Shown: positions 35,701 through 43,874, counted from the first letter of the stretch. The stretch: 64,000 nucleotides of DNA from Pedobacter cryotolerans (GCF_005116475.1 NZ_SWBO01000001.1:620001-684000); one strand, 5' to 3'. Program-made: numbers and translations. Notes: a model not told the origin generated them from the letters alone.

Positions 35701-36936
35701 GATGTTACCGGGGCACCTGGTTTGGGCTTTGTTTTTGGTAGCCAGCGAGATATTAGAGATTTAGCTTTTGGGAGTGGTTGGTTAACTACTGATGAATTGC
35801 AAACACAGTTGTACATTAATACTTTAAGAGAAGATTTTCAGTTGACAGGAACAATTGAACCTTTACGAGATTTTAAAATTACTTTGAGTGCGGTTAGAAA
35901 TCAAACCTTAAATTACGCTACTAATTTCAGGTACGATAACAGCATCAGTACATTCAGAAATTTAAGTCCAACAACTACTGGTGATTACAGCGTGTCTATC
36001 ATTAGTTTAAGAACTGCATTTAAAGACAAAAATGGAAGTACGGTTTCTTCATTATTTAACGAGTTTATGGCGAATAGACAAACTATTTCAAATAGATTGG
36101 GTGCTCAAAATCCAAATTCATCGGGTAATGCAAATGGTTTCGCCGATGGATATGATAAGCGTTCGCAAGATGTAATCATCTCTTCTTTTTTAGCAGCATA
36201 CACAGGTAAAAAGGCAAATTCATCTAGCTTAAATAACTTGCCAAAAATACCGCTTCCGAATTGGAGAATTACTTATGGAGGTTTATCTAAAATCCCTTTT
36301 ATAGCAGATCGGCTTTCTGAATTGAGTTTAAGACACGGCTATCGTTCTACGTATAGTGTAAATGGTTTTAATAGTTTAATCAAATATCAAGAGAATAATG
36401 GCGCTGTATCAAGTAGGGATGTAAATCAGAATTTTTTACCATTTTATCAATTTGGTCAAGCAAATATTTCAGAACAATTTGCCCCATTAATAGGAATTGA
36501 CACCAGATTAAAAAACAACCTTACGGCTAACTTCGAGATAAATAAAACCAGAATTATGGCTTTAAGTTTAGCCAATAGTCAGCTCGCTCAATTATCAGAA
36601 AATAACTTGGTTTTTGGTTTAGGTTACCGAACTACAAAATTCCGTTTGCCATTTGGATGGTTCAGTAATCTAAAATTAGACAACAACATGGATTTCAAAT
36701 TGGATGTTTCTGTTAGAGATAACAAAACGGTAATTTACAGAGCAGATATTGAGGAAGCAGAAGTTTCATCGGGTGCTAAAAATATCTCGTTGAGGCCAAC
36801 TGTAGATTATGTGCTTAATCAACGTTTTAATGTGAGGCTATTTTACGATTCGAATATTACCAAACCTTATACCTCGCAATCATTTAACACCTCTTTTAGC
36901 AATTTTGGTTTTAGTTTAAGGATGACACTGAATTAG
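29770..36936 (+). CDS. sprA: Type IX secretion outer-membrane translocon SprA (Sov)
   Basis: SprA forms the giant outer-membrane beta-barrel through which type IX cargo crosses; in gliding species it is also needed for motility. The 2388 residues match the family's very large size (about 2400). A signal peptide (MRNKFTLVVLLLFIFVGRETFAQ) is followed by conserved stretches such as IFGGTTIDIQPRGDAELTF, the DDFEASRS motif and the C-terminal barrel strands ending NFGFSLRMTLN. The start codon is TTG at 29770, 9 nt after ruvA. The ruvA-sprA-gcvH order is, to my knowledge, widespread in Bacteroidetes. No other type IX genes are in the window. Confidence 0.97.
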   Translation: MRNKFTLVVLLLFIFVGRETFAQVTPTKAGVDTLKNSFNIREKQGLGLRTNSNPFLGLPDNVKRVVEYDAQNRRYIITERIGDRLFSAPQYLTIEQYLRLVNSEVKRENWRTLSNAEINEVRQTGIIPPVKINSRVFEKIFGGTTIDIQPRGDAELTFLGRINKNENPLFNERQRVQSNFDFNQRIQMDVTGNIGNNLKIKMNYNTEAQFDFENQIKLDYTGGKDDIIKKIEAGNVSLPLNSTLINGTQALFGIKTQMQFGKLAVSTVFSQQKSQSRELQINNGAQQNEYRVIGSDYEANKHYFLAKYFRDNYNRALSNPPTILSGILVTKIEVWITNKTGNTQDSRDVLGFLDLGENQPYNTAQVTGGGSVLPSGFTNPTFPNQSNNLLANLPANARQTNSNGVISYFAANGSTDNFAKLTYARKLTEREYTFQPQLGYISLNNALNADEILTVAYRYTFNGVEYQVGEFSTDVAFDQAVPNVLYTKLLKNETIKTNLPTWDLMMKNIYAIGGYQISPQNFKLDIFRIDDKTGVETPLLREGSRTALKQFISLTNLDQLNQQKEKKPDGIFDFEAENKPFVNTQQQYQSSLPNSNTLNSSNASAILNNTNNGYVTIDPLNGRVIFPLIEPFGKDLADKFSLPGEQPLADKYTYPELYDSTKVVAQQLFAKKDLYIIKGAYQSEIASEFSLNSINVTEGSVKVFAGTIPLQEGADYTVDYQGGRVKIVNTAVLISGQPIRITTENNELFGLQQRSLFGARFDYRVNPKLTLGGTFMNLSEKPLTQKVNYREEPISNTIFGFDANYSSPSRFLTKLVDKIPFISTKAPSSITFAGEYAKLVPGHPSAINSGVDKGGASYLDDFEASRSIIDLKSAVPWQISNTPQFFTESQLIDDLAYGYNRAKLAFYNIDPIFYNQTSTDLPSSLRNNRNELSNHYVREILEQEVFPFKEIATGQQINLPTLNLAYYPMLRGPYNYATTGFSSNGFLNNPRSRWGGISRRVDVNDFEANNIEYIELWMMDPFMYKPASQGGDLYFNIGNISEDILRDGRKSLENGLPANEDPSKYDETSWGRVTKLQPVIQAFDNDPAARRAQDVGLDGLSNANEKAKFAALISQITTQLNPDAALAFGNDPSSDDYSYFRGGNLDISNAGILERYKNFNGPEGNSKTSQQSLDELGLQNSASTALPDGEDINRDNNMTQSDEYFQYKISMRPSDLIVGQNFVTDKVVTPVKLANGQTQNATWYQIRIPLAQYQQKVGGIQDFKSIRFVRMFMTNFADTAILRFAKVQFVRGDWRQFNAKNESINVIADQSLIPATPDNSTIEVATVNIEENGKRSPIPYVVPPGIIRERDFSNFRGDTRQNEQSLSVIVKGLRDGYGRAAFKTAINDFRSYKRLEMFVHLEDLPNNDPLDDYDLQAFLRIGTDNLDNYYEYNQPLKVTQPFTSDPAAIWPDENKMDIELELFQRAKTARNQARTSGGLPWPINVPFTYSDGRNTIVVKGQPDMSKVRVYMLGVKNPLRNPASPAGDDGLDKSAMVWFNELRLTEFDERGGWAATARMNAKLADFADLNISGSKSTIGFGSLEKRVSERNRADNEFIDVSSSIELGKFLPQKSGIKIPMYVSYSKQVATPQFDPRTPDIELKTALASASKAQRDSILNFAQDYTTRNSINFTNVRKERTNLEKKVQLWDIENFNVSYAQTKFAHRDFINERSIQRNYRGSIAYNYARTPKNYMPFDKIIKSNSLKLLKDFNITLMPSAINFRLDVDRFYAENTLRNNDPNNFLPINTTFNKNFLVSRVYGIAWDLTNSLSLDFDATNFSIIDEPDGRIEGLKRDTLWQNLKTLGRTTDYNHNLNVRYNLPIGKIPGMDWLTVATIYGTNFNWQTEPLSTLRDPNINLGNTIQNSRTIQVNPTLSLTKLYNKFGFIRKSLNRTDSTTTFSDMLLGLLTSVKNVNVAFTQTKGTFLPGYLPRTKYFGVDDVTGAPGLGFVFGSQRDIRDLAFGSGWLTTDELQTQLYINTLREDFQLTGTIEPLRDFKITLSAVRNQTLNYATNFRYDNSISTFRNLSPTTTGDYSVSIISLRTAFKDKNGSTVSSLFNEFMANRQTISNRLGAQNPNSSGNANGFADGYDKRSQDVIISSFLAAYTGKKANSSSLNNLPKIPLPNWRITYGGLSKIPFIADRLSELSLRHGYRSTYSVNGFNSLIKYQENNGAVSSRDVNQNFLPFYQFGQANISEQFAPLIGIDTRLKNNLTANFEINKTRIMALSLANSQLAQLSENNLVFGLGYRTTKFRLPFGWFSNLKLDNNMDFKLDVSVRDNKTVIYRADIEEAEVSSGAKNISLRPTVDYVLNQRFNVRLFYDSNITKPYTSQSFNTSFSNFGFSLRMTLN

Positions 36937-36939
36937 TAA

Positions 36940-36970
36940 TTGCGATAGCGCAGTTTAATAATTATCTTTG
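36940..36970 (+). promoter_or_regulatory. Promoter of gcvH
   Basis: TTG (36940-36942), 20 nt, TATCTTTG (36963-36970), a full consensus match. Transcription would start near 36974, leaving a ~40-nt leader before the ATG at 37014. Confidence 0.75.
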
Positions 36971-37013
36971 TTCATTAAATATTTACTAAAAAAGATTTTT
37001 AAAATATAATACA

Positions 37014-37394
37014 ATGAATTTTCCATCAGAATTAAAGTACACAAAAGACCACGAATGGGTTAGAGTAGAAGGAAACGAAGCTTATATCGGTATTACCGAT
37101 TTCGCTCAGCGTGAATTAGGCGATATTGTTTATTTAGATATCAATACCGTTGGTGAAGAAGTAGAGCAAGAAAAAGAATTTGGAACAGTAGAAGCAGTAA
37201 AAACAGTTTCTGATTTATTTATGCCAGTTACAGCAACTGTTTTGGAAGTTAATACTGCATTAAATGACAACCCTGAATTGGTAAATTCTGATCCTTATGG
37301 CGAAGGCTGGATGGTGAAAGTTACTTTAAGCGACGCTGCTCAAGTTGATGCTTTATTAAGCGCTGATGATTATAAAGCTTTAGTTGGCGCTTAA
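37014..37394 (+). CDS. gcvH: Glycine cleavage system H protein
   Basis: This is the lipoyl carrier that shuttles the aminomethyl group between the P, T and L proteins. The 126-residue protein has the lipoylation site Lys63 in [16 protein letters not shown] and the usual N-terminus ([14 protein letters not shown]). It has its own consensus promoter. No other glycine cleavage genes are nearby, and this separate position next to sprA appears conserved in the phylum. The VanZ-like gene starts 3 nt after its stop. Confidence 0.97.
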   Translation: MNFPSELKYTKDHEWVRVEGNEAYIGITDFAQRELGDIVYLDINTVGEEVEQEKEFGTVEAVKTVSDLFMPVTATVLEVNTALNDNPELVNSDPYGEGWMVKVTLSDAAQVDALLSADDYKALVGA

Positions 37395-37397
37395 TTG

Positions 37398-37805
37398 ATG
37401 AAAATATATGAAGCACTAAAGTCGCAACGCTGGTCTATTTTATGGGCGGTTATAACTTTAGTGCTTTGCAATATAAAAATGCCTGAAGGCGATGAAGGTT
37501 CGGGCATTTTTTTTAAAGGATTTGATAAAATGGCACATTTAGGATTTTTCTATGTGTTAACTGTTTTATTATTTTATGGTAAAATCAATTATCAGCATAA
37601 TTTCAGCTTTCGCTCACTCACCATTTTCAAAATTATTTTAATTTGCGTATTTATTGGTGGCGGAATAGAAATACTGCAATGGAAAGTTTTCACTTACCGA
37701 TCTGCAGAGTGGTGGGATTTTATTAGCGATATGATGGGTTGCTTTATGGGCGTTTTTAGTTATGCTTTACTCCATTTATCAAACTACAATGAAAAGAAGG
37801 TTTAA
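37398..37805 (+). CDS. VanZ-like membrane protein
   Basis: A 135-residue protein with four predicted membrane segments and the VanZ-like pattern: KMAHLGFFYVLTVLLFYG in the middle (conserved H) and GGGIEILQ ... RSAEWWDFISDMMGCFMG toward the end (conserved E and D). Relatives include VanZ, linked to teicoplanin resistance, but the family is broad and its biochemistry is unclear. The ATG at 37398 is used; the TTG one codon earlier is less likely. The next gene overlaps its end by 17 nt. Confidence 0.82.
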   Translation: MKIYEALKSQRWSILWAVITLVLCNIKMPEGDEGSGIFFKGFDKMAHLGFFYVLTVLLFYGKINYQHNFSFRSLTIFKIILICVFIGGGIEILQWKVFTYRSAEWWDFISDMMGCFMGVFSYALLHLSNYNEKKV

Positions 37806-37911
37806 TTTCTTTTTAATTTTATTAATGGCAGCAGTATTAAGTTCTTGCGGATTGTTTAAGCCGTCTTGCTATTGTCCAAAAATGCCAAAATCACGCTTTA
37901 AAGTGTATTAA
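37789..37911 (+). CDS. Tiny lipoprotein (40 residues)
   Basis: ATG at 37789 opens a 40-codon frame: MKRRFNFFLILLMAAVLSSC, then GLFKPSCYCPKMPKSRFKVY. It has a full lipoprotein signal with the lipobox LSSC (Cys20), so the mature peptide would be only 21 residues with two more cysteines in SCYC. It overlaps the 3' end of the VanZ gene. The well-formed lipobox argues for a real gene. The function is unknown. Confidence 0.65.
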   Translation: MKRRFNFFLILLMAAVLSSCGLFKPSCYCPKMPKSRFKVY

Positions 37912-38026
37912 CAAAGGGTTTTATACCTCAAATTTTTTTAACGCTCCTTCTCAAAAACTACTCTGTAACGATAAAGTTAGTTGTATTTAAAATGTTACCC
38001 ATTTTTTATCATGTGCTAACAAACTT

Positions 38027-38060
38027 TTGCGGTTAACCGTAGTCTGATAGGGTAACTTTA
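38027..38060 (+). promoter_or_regulatory. Probable promoter of the outer-membrane barrel gene
   Basis: TTG (38027-38029), 23 nt, TAACTTTA (38053-38060), one mismatch from TAnnTTTG. The spacing is 3 nt longer than in the other promoters here. The ATG is at 38080. Confidence 0.5.
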
Positions 38061-38079
38061 CAAAATTATAAATTAACAA

Positions 38080-40869
38080 ATGAAGACAATTTTACAAAAA
38101 ACAATAATTTTTGCTTTACTTTTTATAAGCTATTATGCAAATGCTCAAACGGGAGGATCGGCCACTGGTAAAGTTTTAAATGGTAAAGATAAAACACCCG
38201 TTGATTATGCATCAGTAGCTGTAAAGCGTTTATCAGATTCGGTTACAGTTGGTGGCACGAATACCAATGCAAACGGAACTTTTACAGTTAGCGGTTTAGC
38301 GCCAGGTAAGTACAAATTATATGTTGCTTACATTGGTTTAAAAACTATTAATAGAGATTTTGAAGTAACAGCAGCCAAACCAAGCATAGCTTTTGGAGAT
38401 TTGGTAATGGAGAATACTGGTGTACAATTAAATACTGTTATTGTACAAGGCGAAATCCCGCCAGTAGTAGTTAAAAAAGATACGTTAGAGTTTGATGCAA
38501 AAACCATTAAGGTTAAGGAAAACTCTGTAGTAGAAGATTTATTGAAGAAAGTACCTGGCGTTGAAGTTTCAAAAGATGGTACAGTTACTACACAAGGTGA
38601 GAGCATTAAAAGAGTAAGGGTTGATGGTAAAGATTTTATGGGTAGCGATCCATTATTGGCTACTAGGAATTTACCTGCTGATATGGTTGATAAAATTCAG
38701 ATCATTGATGACATGTCTGACCAAGCAAAATTCTCTGGTGTAGATGATGGTACCCGTGAAAAAATCATCAACATTGTTACTAAAAATGGAGTTAAAAATA
38801 AAGGTTTTGTAGGGAACAACACAGTTGGTTACGGCTCAAACGATAGATACGATGTAAATTTAAGTGTAACTAGATTTAATGAAAATCAACAAATCTCATT
38901 ATTAGGTCAGTTTAATAATGTAAACAAACAAAACTTTGGTGGTGGAGTTGGCGGCGGTGGCGGCGGTCGTGGACAAAATTTTGGTGGTGGTAACGGTCAA
39001 CAAGCAGGTATTACTACAACTAATGCTGCAGGTATTAACTTTGCTGATACTTATAAAAATGGTACACAGTTTAATGGTAGTTATTTCTTTAACAAAACAT
39101 CGTTGTTTAATACCAACAGTTCATTCTCGCAAACATTTTTGGGTAACAATACCAACTCTAACAGAAGCGATTTAGAAAGTACTACAGAACGTTTAAACCA
39201 CCGTTTAGATTTTACTTTAGATACAAAAATAGATTCAAGTACCTCAATTAGAATCAGACCAAACTTTTCTTTTAGTGATAACAGCGCTGAAAGCATGAAC
39301 ACTTACAACAGAATTTCGTTAATTGGAGATGCTGTGGGTTCACAAAGTTTCAATAGTAATTCTAAATCTCCGGCTTTGAGCAACAATATGTTGATTAGGA
39401 AAAAGTTTCAACGTAGAGGTCGTACTTTATCATTAAATGTGAATACAAATTACAATGATAATGATGCCGATAATATCAATATCAACCCAGAGACTTTAAC
39501 TTCTCCAACAAATGTAGTTTCACAAAGAAACTTAAATCAATTAATTGATAATACCTCTACTTCTTTTAGTAACAGTGCCAGATTGGTATTTACCGAGCCA
39601 CTTTCTAAAACATTAAACTTAGAGTTAAACTACCAAAACGGATTTAATTTTGATAATCAAAGTAGATTTGTATATGATTTTAACAACACCACACAACAAT
39701 ATGATGTAGTTAATGTTGACTTTAGTAATGAGTTTGAGAATAAAACATTGACTAATGCATTGGGTTTCAGTTTCAGTAAAAATGAAAAGAAATATAACTG
39801 GAATGTGGGCTTAGCGGCTCAGCAAACACACCGCGAAAATGCCAACTTAACTACTGATAATGTATTTACACAAAACTTTATCAATCTTACACCTTCTGCA
39901 AATTACAGGTATAATTTCAGTAATACCAAGCGTTTAAACATTAGATACGATGGTCGTACCAATCAACCAAGTATTACACAAATTCAGCCAATACCTGATA
40001 ATACCAATACACAAACCATATTTTTAGGTAATCCGAATTTAAAACCATCATTCTCTAACAACTTAAGAATTTTCTATAACAATTTCGATTTTAAAAGCTA
40101 TCGTCAATTGTTTTTAGGCGCATTTATTACGCAAACTATTAATGGGTTCGGTAATAGTCAGACTTTAATAACTGATCAAGCAGATCCAAATTTTGGTAAA
40201 ATTGCTAATAGTTTTGTAAATGTTGATGGAAATATTAATGCTAATGTATTTGGTACGCTTGGTTTACCAATTATTAAAGGTAATAAGCTAACGCTAAACA
40301 TAGATGGTCGTGCTAATTATAATAGAAATACAAACATTACAACTAACCTAGAAAATATTACCAACGAATATATTTTTACAAACGGTTATAGATTGGTTTC
40401 TAACTTAGATAAATTAGATATGGTTGCTGGTATTTCAGGTACAATGACTAGAGCAACTTACACTATTGGTAACAATACTAAGTTTTATAGACTTTCACCT
40501 AATGTAGATATAAGTTATTTATTCCCAGGTAATATTCGTTTACAAGCGGATTTAAGCTATATTAAACAAACAGGTGGAGGTGTAGGTTACGATACCGATT
40601 TCACATTAGTAAATGGATATATTAGTCGTCAATTCTTTAAAAATAGAGGAACATTCAAGTTAGCTGTAAACGATTTATTTAATCAAAACACTGGTATTTC
40701 AAGAAGTGCTGGTAGTAACTCAATTACCGATTCGAACTTTAACGTGTTAAAACGTTACTATATGTTCTCATTTACTTATTCTTTAAGTAATATCGCAGGT
40801 GTAGCAGGCAGAGGTCAACAGCAAGGTGGCCCAGGAGCAAGAGGTATGAGAATGGGTGGAATGATGTAA
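38080..40869 (+). CDS. Outer-membrane beta-barrel protein with carboxypeptidase-regulatory-like domain (TonB-receptor-like)
   Basis: 929 residues: signal peptide (MKTILQKTIIFALLFISYYANAQ), a CarboxypepD_reg-like domain (GKVLNGKDKTPVDYASVAVK ... SGLAPGKYKLYVAYIG), a plug-like region (VEDLLKKVPGVEVSKDGTVTTQGESIKRVRVDGKDF) and a long barrel rich in Asn. Two glycine-rich stretches stand out: GGGVGGGGGGRGQNFGGGNG (~286-306) and the C-terminus GRGQQQGGPGARGMRMGGMM. It matches the OMP_b-brl_3 group rather than SusC, and no SusD partner is present. The ligand is unknown. A strong terminator follows. Confidence 0.88.
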   Translation: MKTILQKTIIFALLFISYYANAQTGGSATGKVLNGKDKTPVDYASVAVKRLSDSVTVGGTNTNANGTFTVSGLAPGKYKLYVAYIGLKTINRDFEVTAAKPSIAFGDLVMENTGVQLNTVIVQGEIPPVVVKKDTLEFDAKTIKVKENSVVEDLLKKVPGVEVSKDGTVTTQGESIKRVRVDGKDFMGSDPLLATRNLPADMVDKIQIIDDMSDQAKFSGVDDGTREKIINIVTKNGVKNKGFVGNNTVGYGSNDRYDVNLSVTRFNENQQISLLGQFNNVNKQNFGGGVGGGGGGRGQNFGGGNGQQAGITTTNAAGINFADTYKNGTQFNGSYFFNKTSLFNTNSSFSQTFLGNNTNSNRSDLESTTERLNHRLDFTLDTKIDSSTSIRIRPNFSFSDNSAESMNTYNRISLIGDAVGSQSFNSNSKSPALSNNMLIRKKFQRRGRTLSLNVNTNYNDNDADNININPETLTSPTNVVSQRNLNQLIDNTSTSFSNSARLVFTEPLSKTLNLELNYQNGFNFDNQSRFVYDFNNTTQQYDVVNVDFSNEFENKTLTNALGFSFSKNEKKYNWNVGLAAQQTHRENANLTTDNVFTQNFINLTPSANYRYNFSNTKRLNIRYDGRTNQPSITQIQPIPDNTNTQTIFLGNPNLKPSFSNNLRIFYNNFDFKSYRQLFLGAFITQTINGFGNSQTLITDQADPNFGKIANSFVNVDGNINANVFGTLGLPIIKGNKLTLNIDGRANYNRNTNITTNLENITNEYIFTNGYRLVSNLDKLDMVAGISGTMTRATYTIGNNTKFYRLSPNVDISYLFPGNIRLQADLSYIKQTGGGVGYDTDFTLVNGYISRQFFKNRGTFKLAVNDLFNQNTGISRSAGSNSITDSNFNVLKRYYMFSFTYSLSNIAGVAGRGQQQGGPGARGMRMGGMM

Positions 40870-40889
40870 CCTTAATTTAAAAATTTATA

Positions 40890-40921
40890 AAGTCGCTGCC
40901 TTTTGGTTAGCGACTTTTTTT
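40890..40921 (+). terminator. Intrinsic terminator after the barrel gene
   Basis: AAGTCGCT (40890-40897) pairs with AGCGACTT (40909-40916), followed by a T run to 40921. It lies 21 nt after the stop of the barrel gene and isolates it from feoAB. Confidence 0.9.
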
Positions 40922-40944
40922 ATGAGATTATGCGCTCTTGTTAT

Positions 40945-40975
40945 TTGGATTTAATATAAATAAAGGCTAAATTGC
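40945..40975 (+). promoter_or_regulatory. Weak promoter candidate for feoAB
   Basis: TTG (40945-40947), 20 nt, TAAATTGC (40968-40975), which keeps the spacing but has two mismatches in the -7 box. No clear Fur site was recognised. Confidence 0.3.
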
Positions 40976-40990
40976 GCCATATTTAAGTAT

Positions 40991-41206
40991 ATGAAACTTT
41001 CGCAGTTAAACCCAGGAGAACAAGGTACAATCGTTGCTTTTACAGATTTAGAAATGTCTGTAAAGTTAATGGAAATGGGCTGTTTACCTGGTGAAGTTGT
41101 AGAGGTAGAGCGTTTAGCTCCACTCGGCGATCCAATAGCCATCCGCGTTGCGGGATATCAACTTTGTTTACGTAAAAGCGAAGCAGCTGTCATTATAATT
41201 CAGTAA
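40991..41206 (+). CDS. feoA: Ferrous iron transport protein FeoA
   Basis: A 71-residue SH3-like cytosolic protein (LSQLNPGEQGTIVAFTDLEMSVKLMEMGCLPGEVVEVERLAPLGDPIAIRV) that supports FeoB. Sequence and length are typical. feoB starts 4 nt after its stop. Confidence 0.96.
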   Translation: MKLSQLNPGEQGTIVAFTDLEMSVKLMEMGCLPGEVVEVERLAPLGDPIAIRVAGYQLCLRKSEAAVIIIQ

Positions 41207-41210
41207 CACC

Positions 41211-43322
41211 TTGGCCGATATTAAAGTTGCATTAGTTGGTAATCCTAATACCGGAAAATCTACCTTATTTAATCTCTTAACAGGATTAAATCAGAAAGTA
41301 GGAAACTTCCCAGGTATCACAGTCGACAAAAAAGTTGGCTATTGTAAACTTGCTGAAGGCAGAACAGCAGAAATCATTGATCTTCCCGGTACCTATAGTT
41401 TATACCCAAAAAGTAAAGATGAGGGCATTGTATTTCAGGTACTAGCCGATAAAAGCAATTCAAGTTACCCTGATATAATTGTTCTGGTTGCCGATGCTAC
41501 AAATTTAAGGCGTAACCTTTTGCTTTGCTCGCAAGTTGCAGATTTAGGTTTACCGATGTTATTAGTGCTCAATATGACAGATATGGCTCGTAAAGAGGGT
41601 ATACATATCAACGTTAATATGCTTGCCAAGCGTTTGGGTATCCAGGTTGTAGCCATGTCGGCACGCAAAAATGATGGTTTAGAGACACTTAAAAAAGCGC
41701 TTGCAAACACTACAAACATTAGCACACAAATTAACGGTGTAGATGCGAATTTATTTGCTTCAGAAGCAATCAGCGCTGTAAAACAAAAAATAAATATCGA
41801 TAATGATTATTATGCTTTGCAAGTTTTACATCAGCACGAGCATTTAACTTTTTTTACTCCACAAGAGCAACAAGAAATTGAAGCCATTGAAAAAGAATTT
41901 GGTTTCGAATCTTCTAAATTACAGGGAGCAGAAACCGTTGCTCGTTACCGCTATTTAAGTACTGTATTAACAGATGTTATTTTTGATACTGGCGCTGAAC
42001 GTAAGTTCAAAAACACGGATAAATTAGATCGGATTTTAACGCATAAATTTTGGGGTTTTGCCATATTTTTGCTTATTCTTTTTGTTATTTTCAATGCAAT
42101 TTTCTCTTGGGCATCTTACCCGATGGATATTATTGAAGGTGCTTTTGGCTGGTTAACTACAGTTGGGCATGAGCGTTTACCAGATGGTTTATTAACCGAT
42201 TTATTGTTAGATGGAGTAGTTGCTGGTTTAGGTGGTATCGTAATTTTCGTGCCACAAATCGCTATTCTGTTTGCTTTTATCTCCATTTTAGAAGATACTG
42301 GTTATATGGCCAGAGTTACTTTTATGATGGATAAAATGATGAGCAAAGTTGGTTTAAGTGGTAAATCTGTTGTACCTATGATTGGCGGTTTGGCTTGTGC
42401 AGTTCCTTCTATAATGGCGGCCAGAAACATAGAGAGCTGGAAAGACAGAATGATTACCATTATGGTTACTCCGCTGGTAAGTTGCTCAGCAAGACTTCCC
42501 GTTTATATTTTAATCATTTCCATTATTATCCCATCAGAAAGTGTTTGGGGTATCATCAATAAACAAGCTATTGCTTTAATGTTTATGTATTTGGTGGGTA
42601 TTGCAGCTGCTGTTATTGTAGCATGGCTCATGAAATTTTTGATCAAAGCGAAAGAAAAATCTTACTTCATTATGGAGTTGCCAGTTTACCGTATGCCACG
42701 ATGGAAGAATGTAGCTTTAACGGTTTATGAAAAATCTAAAACTTTTATTTTTGAAGCTGGTAAGGTAATTATTGCCATTTCAATTGTACTTTGGGTAATG
42801 GCATCATTTGGCCCAGGAGATCGTTTCGAAAAGATTGATCAAAAATATGCTACAGCATTGGCTGATACCACCCAAAATACCGATCACATTAACTCTTTAA
42901 TTAGTAGCGAGAAACTCGAAAACTCTTACGTAGGTATACTTGGTCATGCGATAGAACCTGCCATTAGACCATTAGGTTACGATTGGAAAATAGGCATTGC
43001 TCTAATAACTTCTTTTGCAGCTCGTGAGGCTTTTGTAGGTACAATGGCTACAATTTACAGTGTTGATGGCGGAGATGAAGATACTGGCACTATTAGAGAA
43101 AGAATGATTGCTTCTAAGAATAGTGTTACAGGTTTGCCAATTTATACTTTTGCCACAGGTATTTCTTTGATGTTGTTTTATGCCTTTGCTATGCAATGTA
43201 TGAGTACAGTTGCAGTGGTATACCGTGAAACTAAATCATGGAAATGGCCAATGATCCAACTGGTTTACATGACGGCGATGGCTTATGTAGCGGCGTTAGT
43301 TGCGTATCAATTTTTGAAGTAA
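41211..43322 (+). CDS. feoB: Ferrous iron transporter FeoB
   Basis: This inner-membrane Fe(II) transporter is coupled to a G protein. The N-terminal GTPase domain has G1 GNPNTGKST, G3 DLPG and G4 NMTD. It is followed by the helical spacer and the C-terminal membrane domain with paired Gate motifs (VVPMIGGLACAVPSIMAARNIE and the VTPLVSCSARLPVY segment). The 703 residues are near the family norm. The start codon is TTG at 41211, giving MADIKVALVG, with no better ATG. The feoA-feoB pair forms the operon; feoC is not present. Confidence 0.97.
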   Translation: MADIKVALVGNPNTGKSTLFNLLTGLNQKVGNFPGITVDKKVGYCKLAEGRTAEIIDLPGTYSLYPKSKDEGIVFQVLADKSNSSYPDIIVLVADATNLRRNLLLCSQVADLGLPMLLVLNMTDMARKEGIHINVNMLAKRLGIQVVAMSARKNDGLETLKKALANTTNISTQINGVDANLFASEAISAVKQKINIDNDYYALQVLHQHEHLTFFTPQEQQEIEAIEKEFGFESSKLQGAETVARYRYLSTVLTDVIFDTGAERKFKNTDKLDRILTHKFWGFAIFLLILFVIFNAIFSWASYPMDIIEGAFGWLTTVGHERLPDGLLTDLLLDGVVAGLGGIVIFVPQIAILFAFISILEDTGYMARVTFMMDKMMSKVGLSGKSVVPMIGGLACAVPSIMAARNIESWKDRMITIMVTPLVSCSARLPVYILIISIIIPSESVWGIINKQAIALMFMYLVGIAAAVIVAWLMKFLIKAKEKSYFIMELPVYRMPRWKNVALTVYEKSKTFIFEAGKVIIAISIVLWVMASFGPGDRFEKIDQKYATALADTTQNTDHINSLISSEKLENSYVGILGHAIEPAIRPLGYDWKIGIALITSFAAREAFVGTMATIYSVDGGDEDTGTIRERMIASKNSVTGLPIYTFATGISLMLFYAFAMQCMSTVAVVYRETKSWKWPMIQLVYMTAMAYVAALVAYQFLK

Positions 43323-43404
43323 TAGCTCTTTTCGTCATTGCGAAAACTTGCAATTCCGACTTGGAGGAATCTCATAGTTGATTTCAGTATTTATTATTTA
43401 TTTG

Positions 43405-43510
43405 GGCGTGTCCCAAGCTGCGCAAGGGTCAGGCTATTCGCTACAATCTTTTTGGCGAGGCTGCGCCTATAACGCCAAAAAGTATTTTCACTACTATCCT
43501 TCACGCTAGC
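43405..43510. repeat. Intergenic repeat with CTTTTTGGCG hairpin
   Basis: CTTTTTGGCG (43448-43457) pairs exactly with CGCCAAAAAG (43473-43482). The surrounding sequence (GGGCGTGTCCCAAGCTGCGC, then TCAGGCTATTCGCTACAATC on the left; ACTACTATCC on the right) looks like a REP-type unit I associate with Sphingobacteria and Flavobacteria. The outer limits are estimates. Confidence 0.5.
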
Positions 43511-43578
43511 ACGATGGAATTCTGCTCCCTTGGAGGGGTGCCCAATGTCCTTAAGTTAAGGAGAAAATAAAAAGTAAT

Positions 43579-43656
43579 TGTCATCCTGAGCGTAGTCGAA
43601 GGACAAATTATTTTTTTTTGACCATTGAAAGATCTTCGACTACGCTCAGACTGACA
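43579..43656. repeat. CTGAGCGTAGTCGAAG inverted repeat
   Basis: The 16-nt arm at 43586-43601 pairs exactly with 43634-43649, with TGTCA ends outside. The right arm is the uninterrupted form of the sequence split by the element at 3068-3195. Confidence 0.75.
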
Positions 43657-43874
43657 GCGTTTGTATTTAACTAAAGGATTGTAGGATGCCCGACGCGGCG
43701 AGCGGGGTGGTTAATCTATAGTTTGTAAGTAAAAAAAAGCTTTAACCTACACAATCTTTATTAGTTGTTTCAAACTTTGGCAATCCAAAACAGGATTTAC
43801 AAAGTGGAAATGGATCCTGTTAAAAAGTAGCAAGCACTATGTTTCTATGTGGTAAATTATCTTAATTAAATCCT

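Noticed and set aside
40925-40990. Fur box upstream of feoA
   Set aside because: Only AT-rich sequence was found. No palindrome close enough to a Fur site could be defended.
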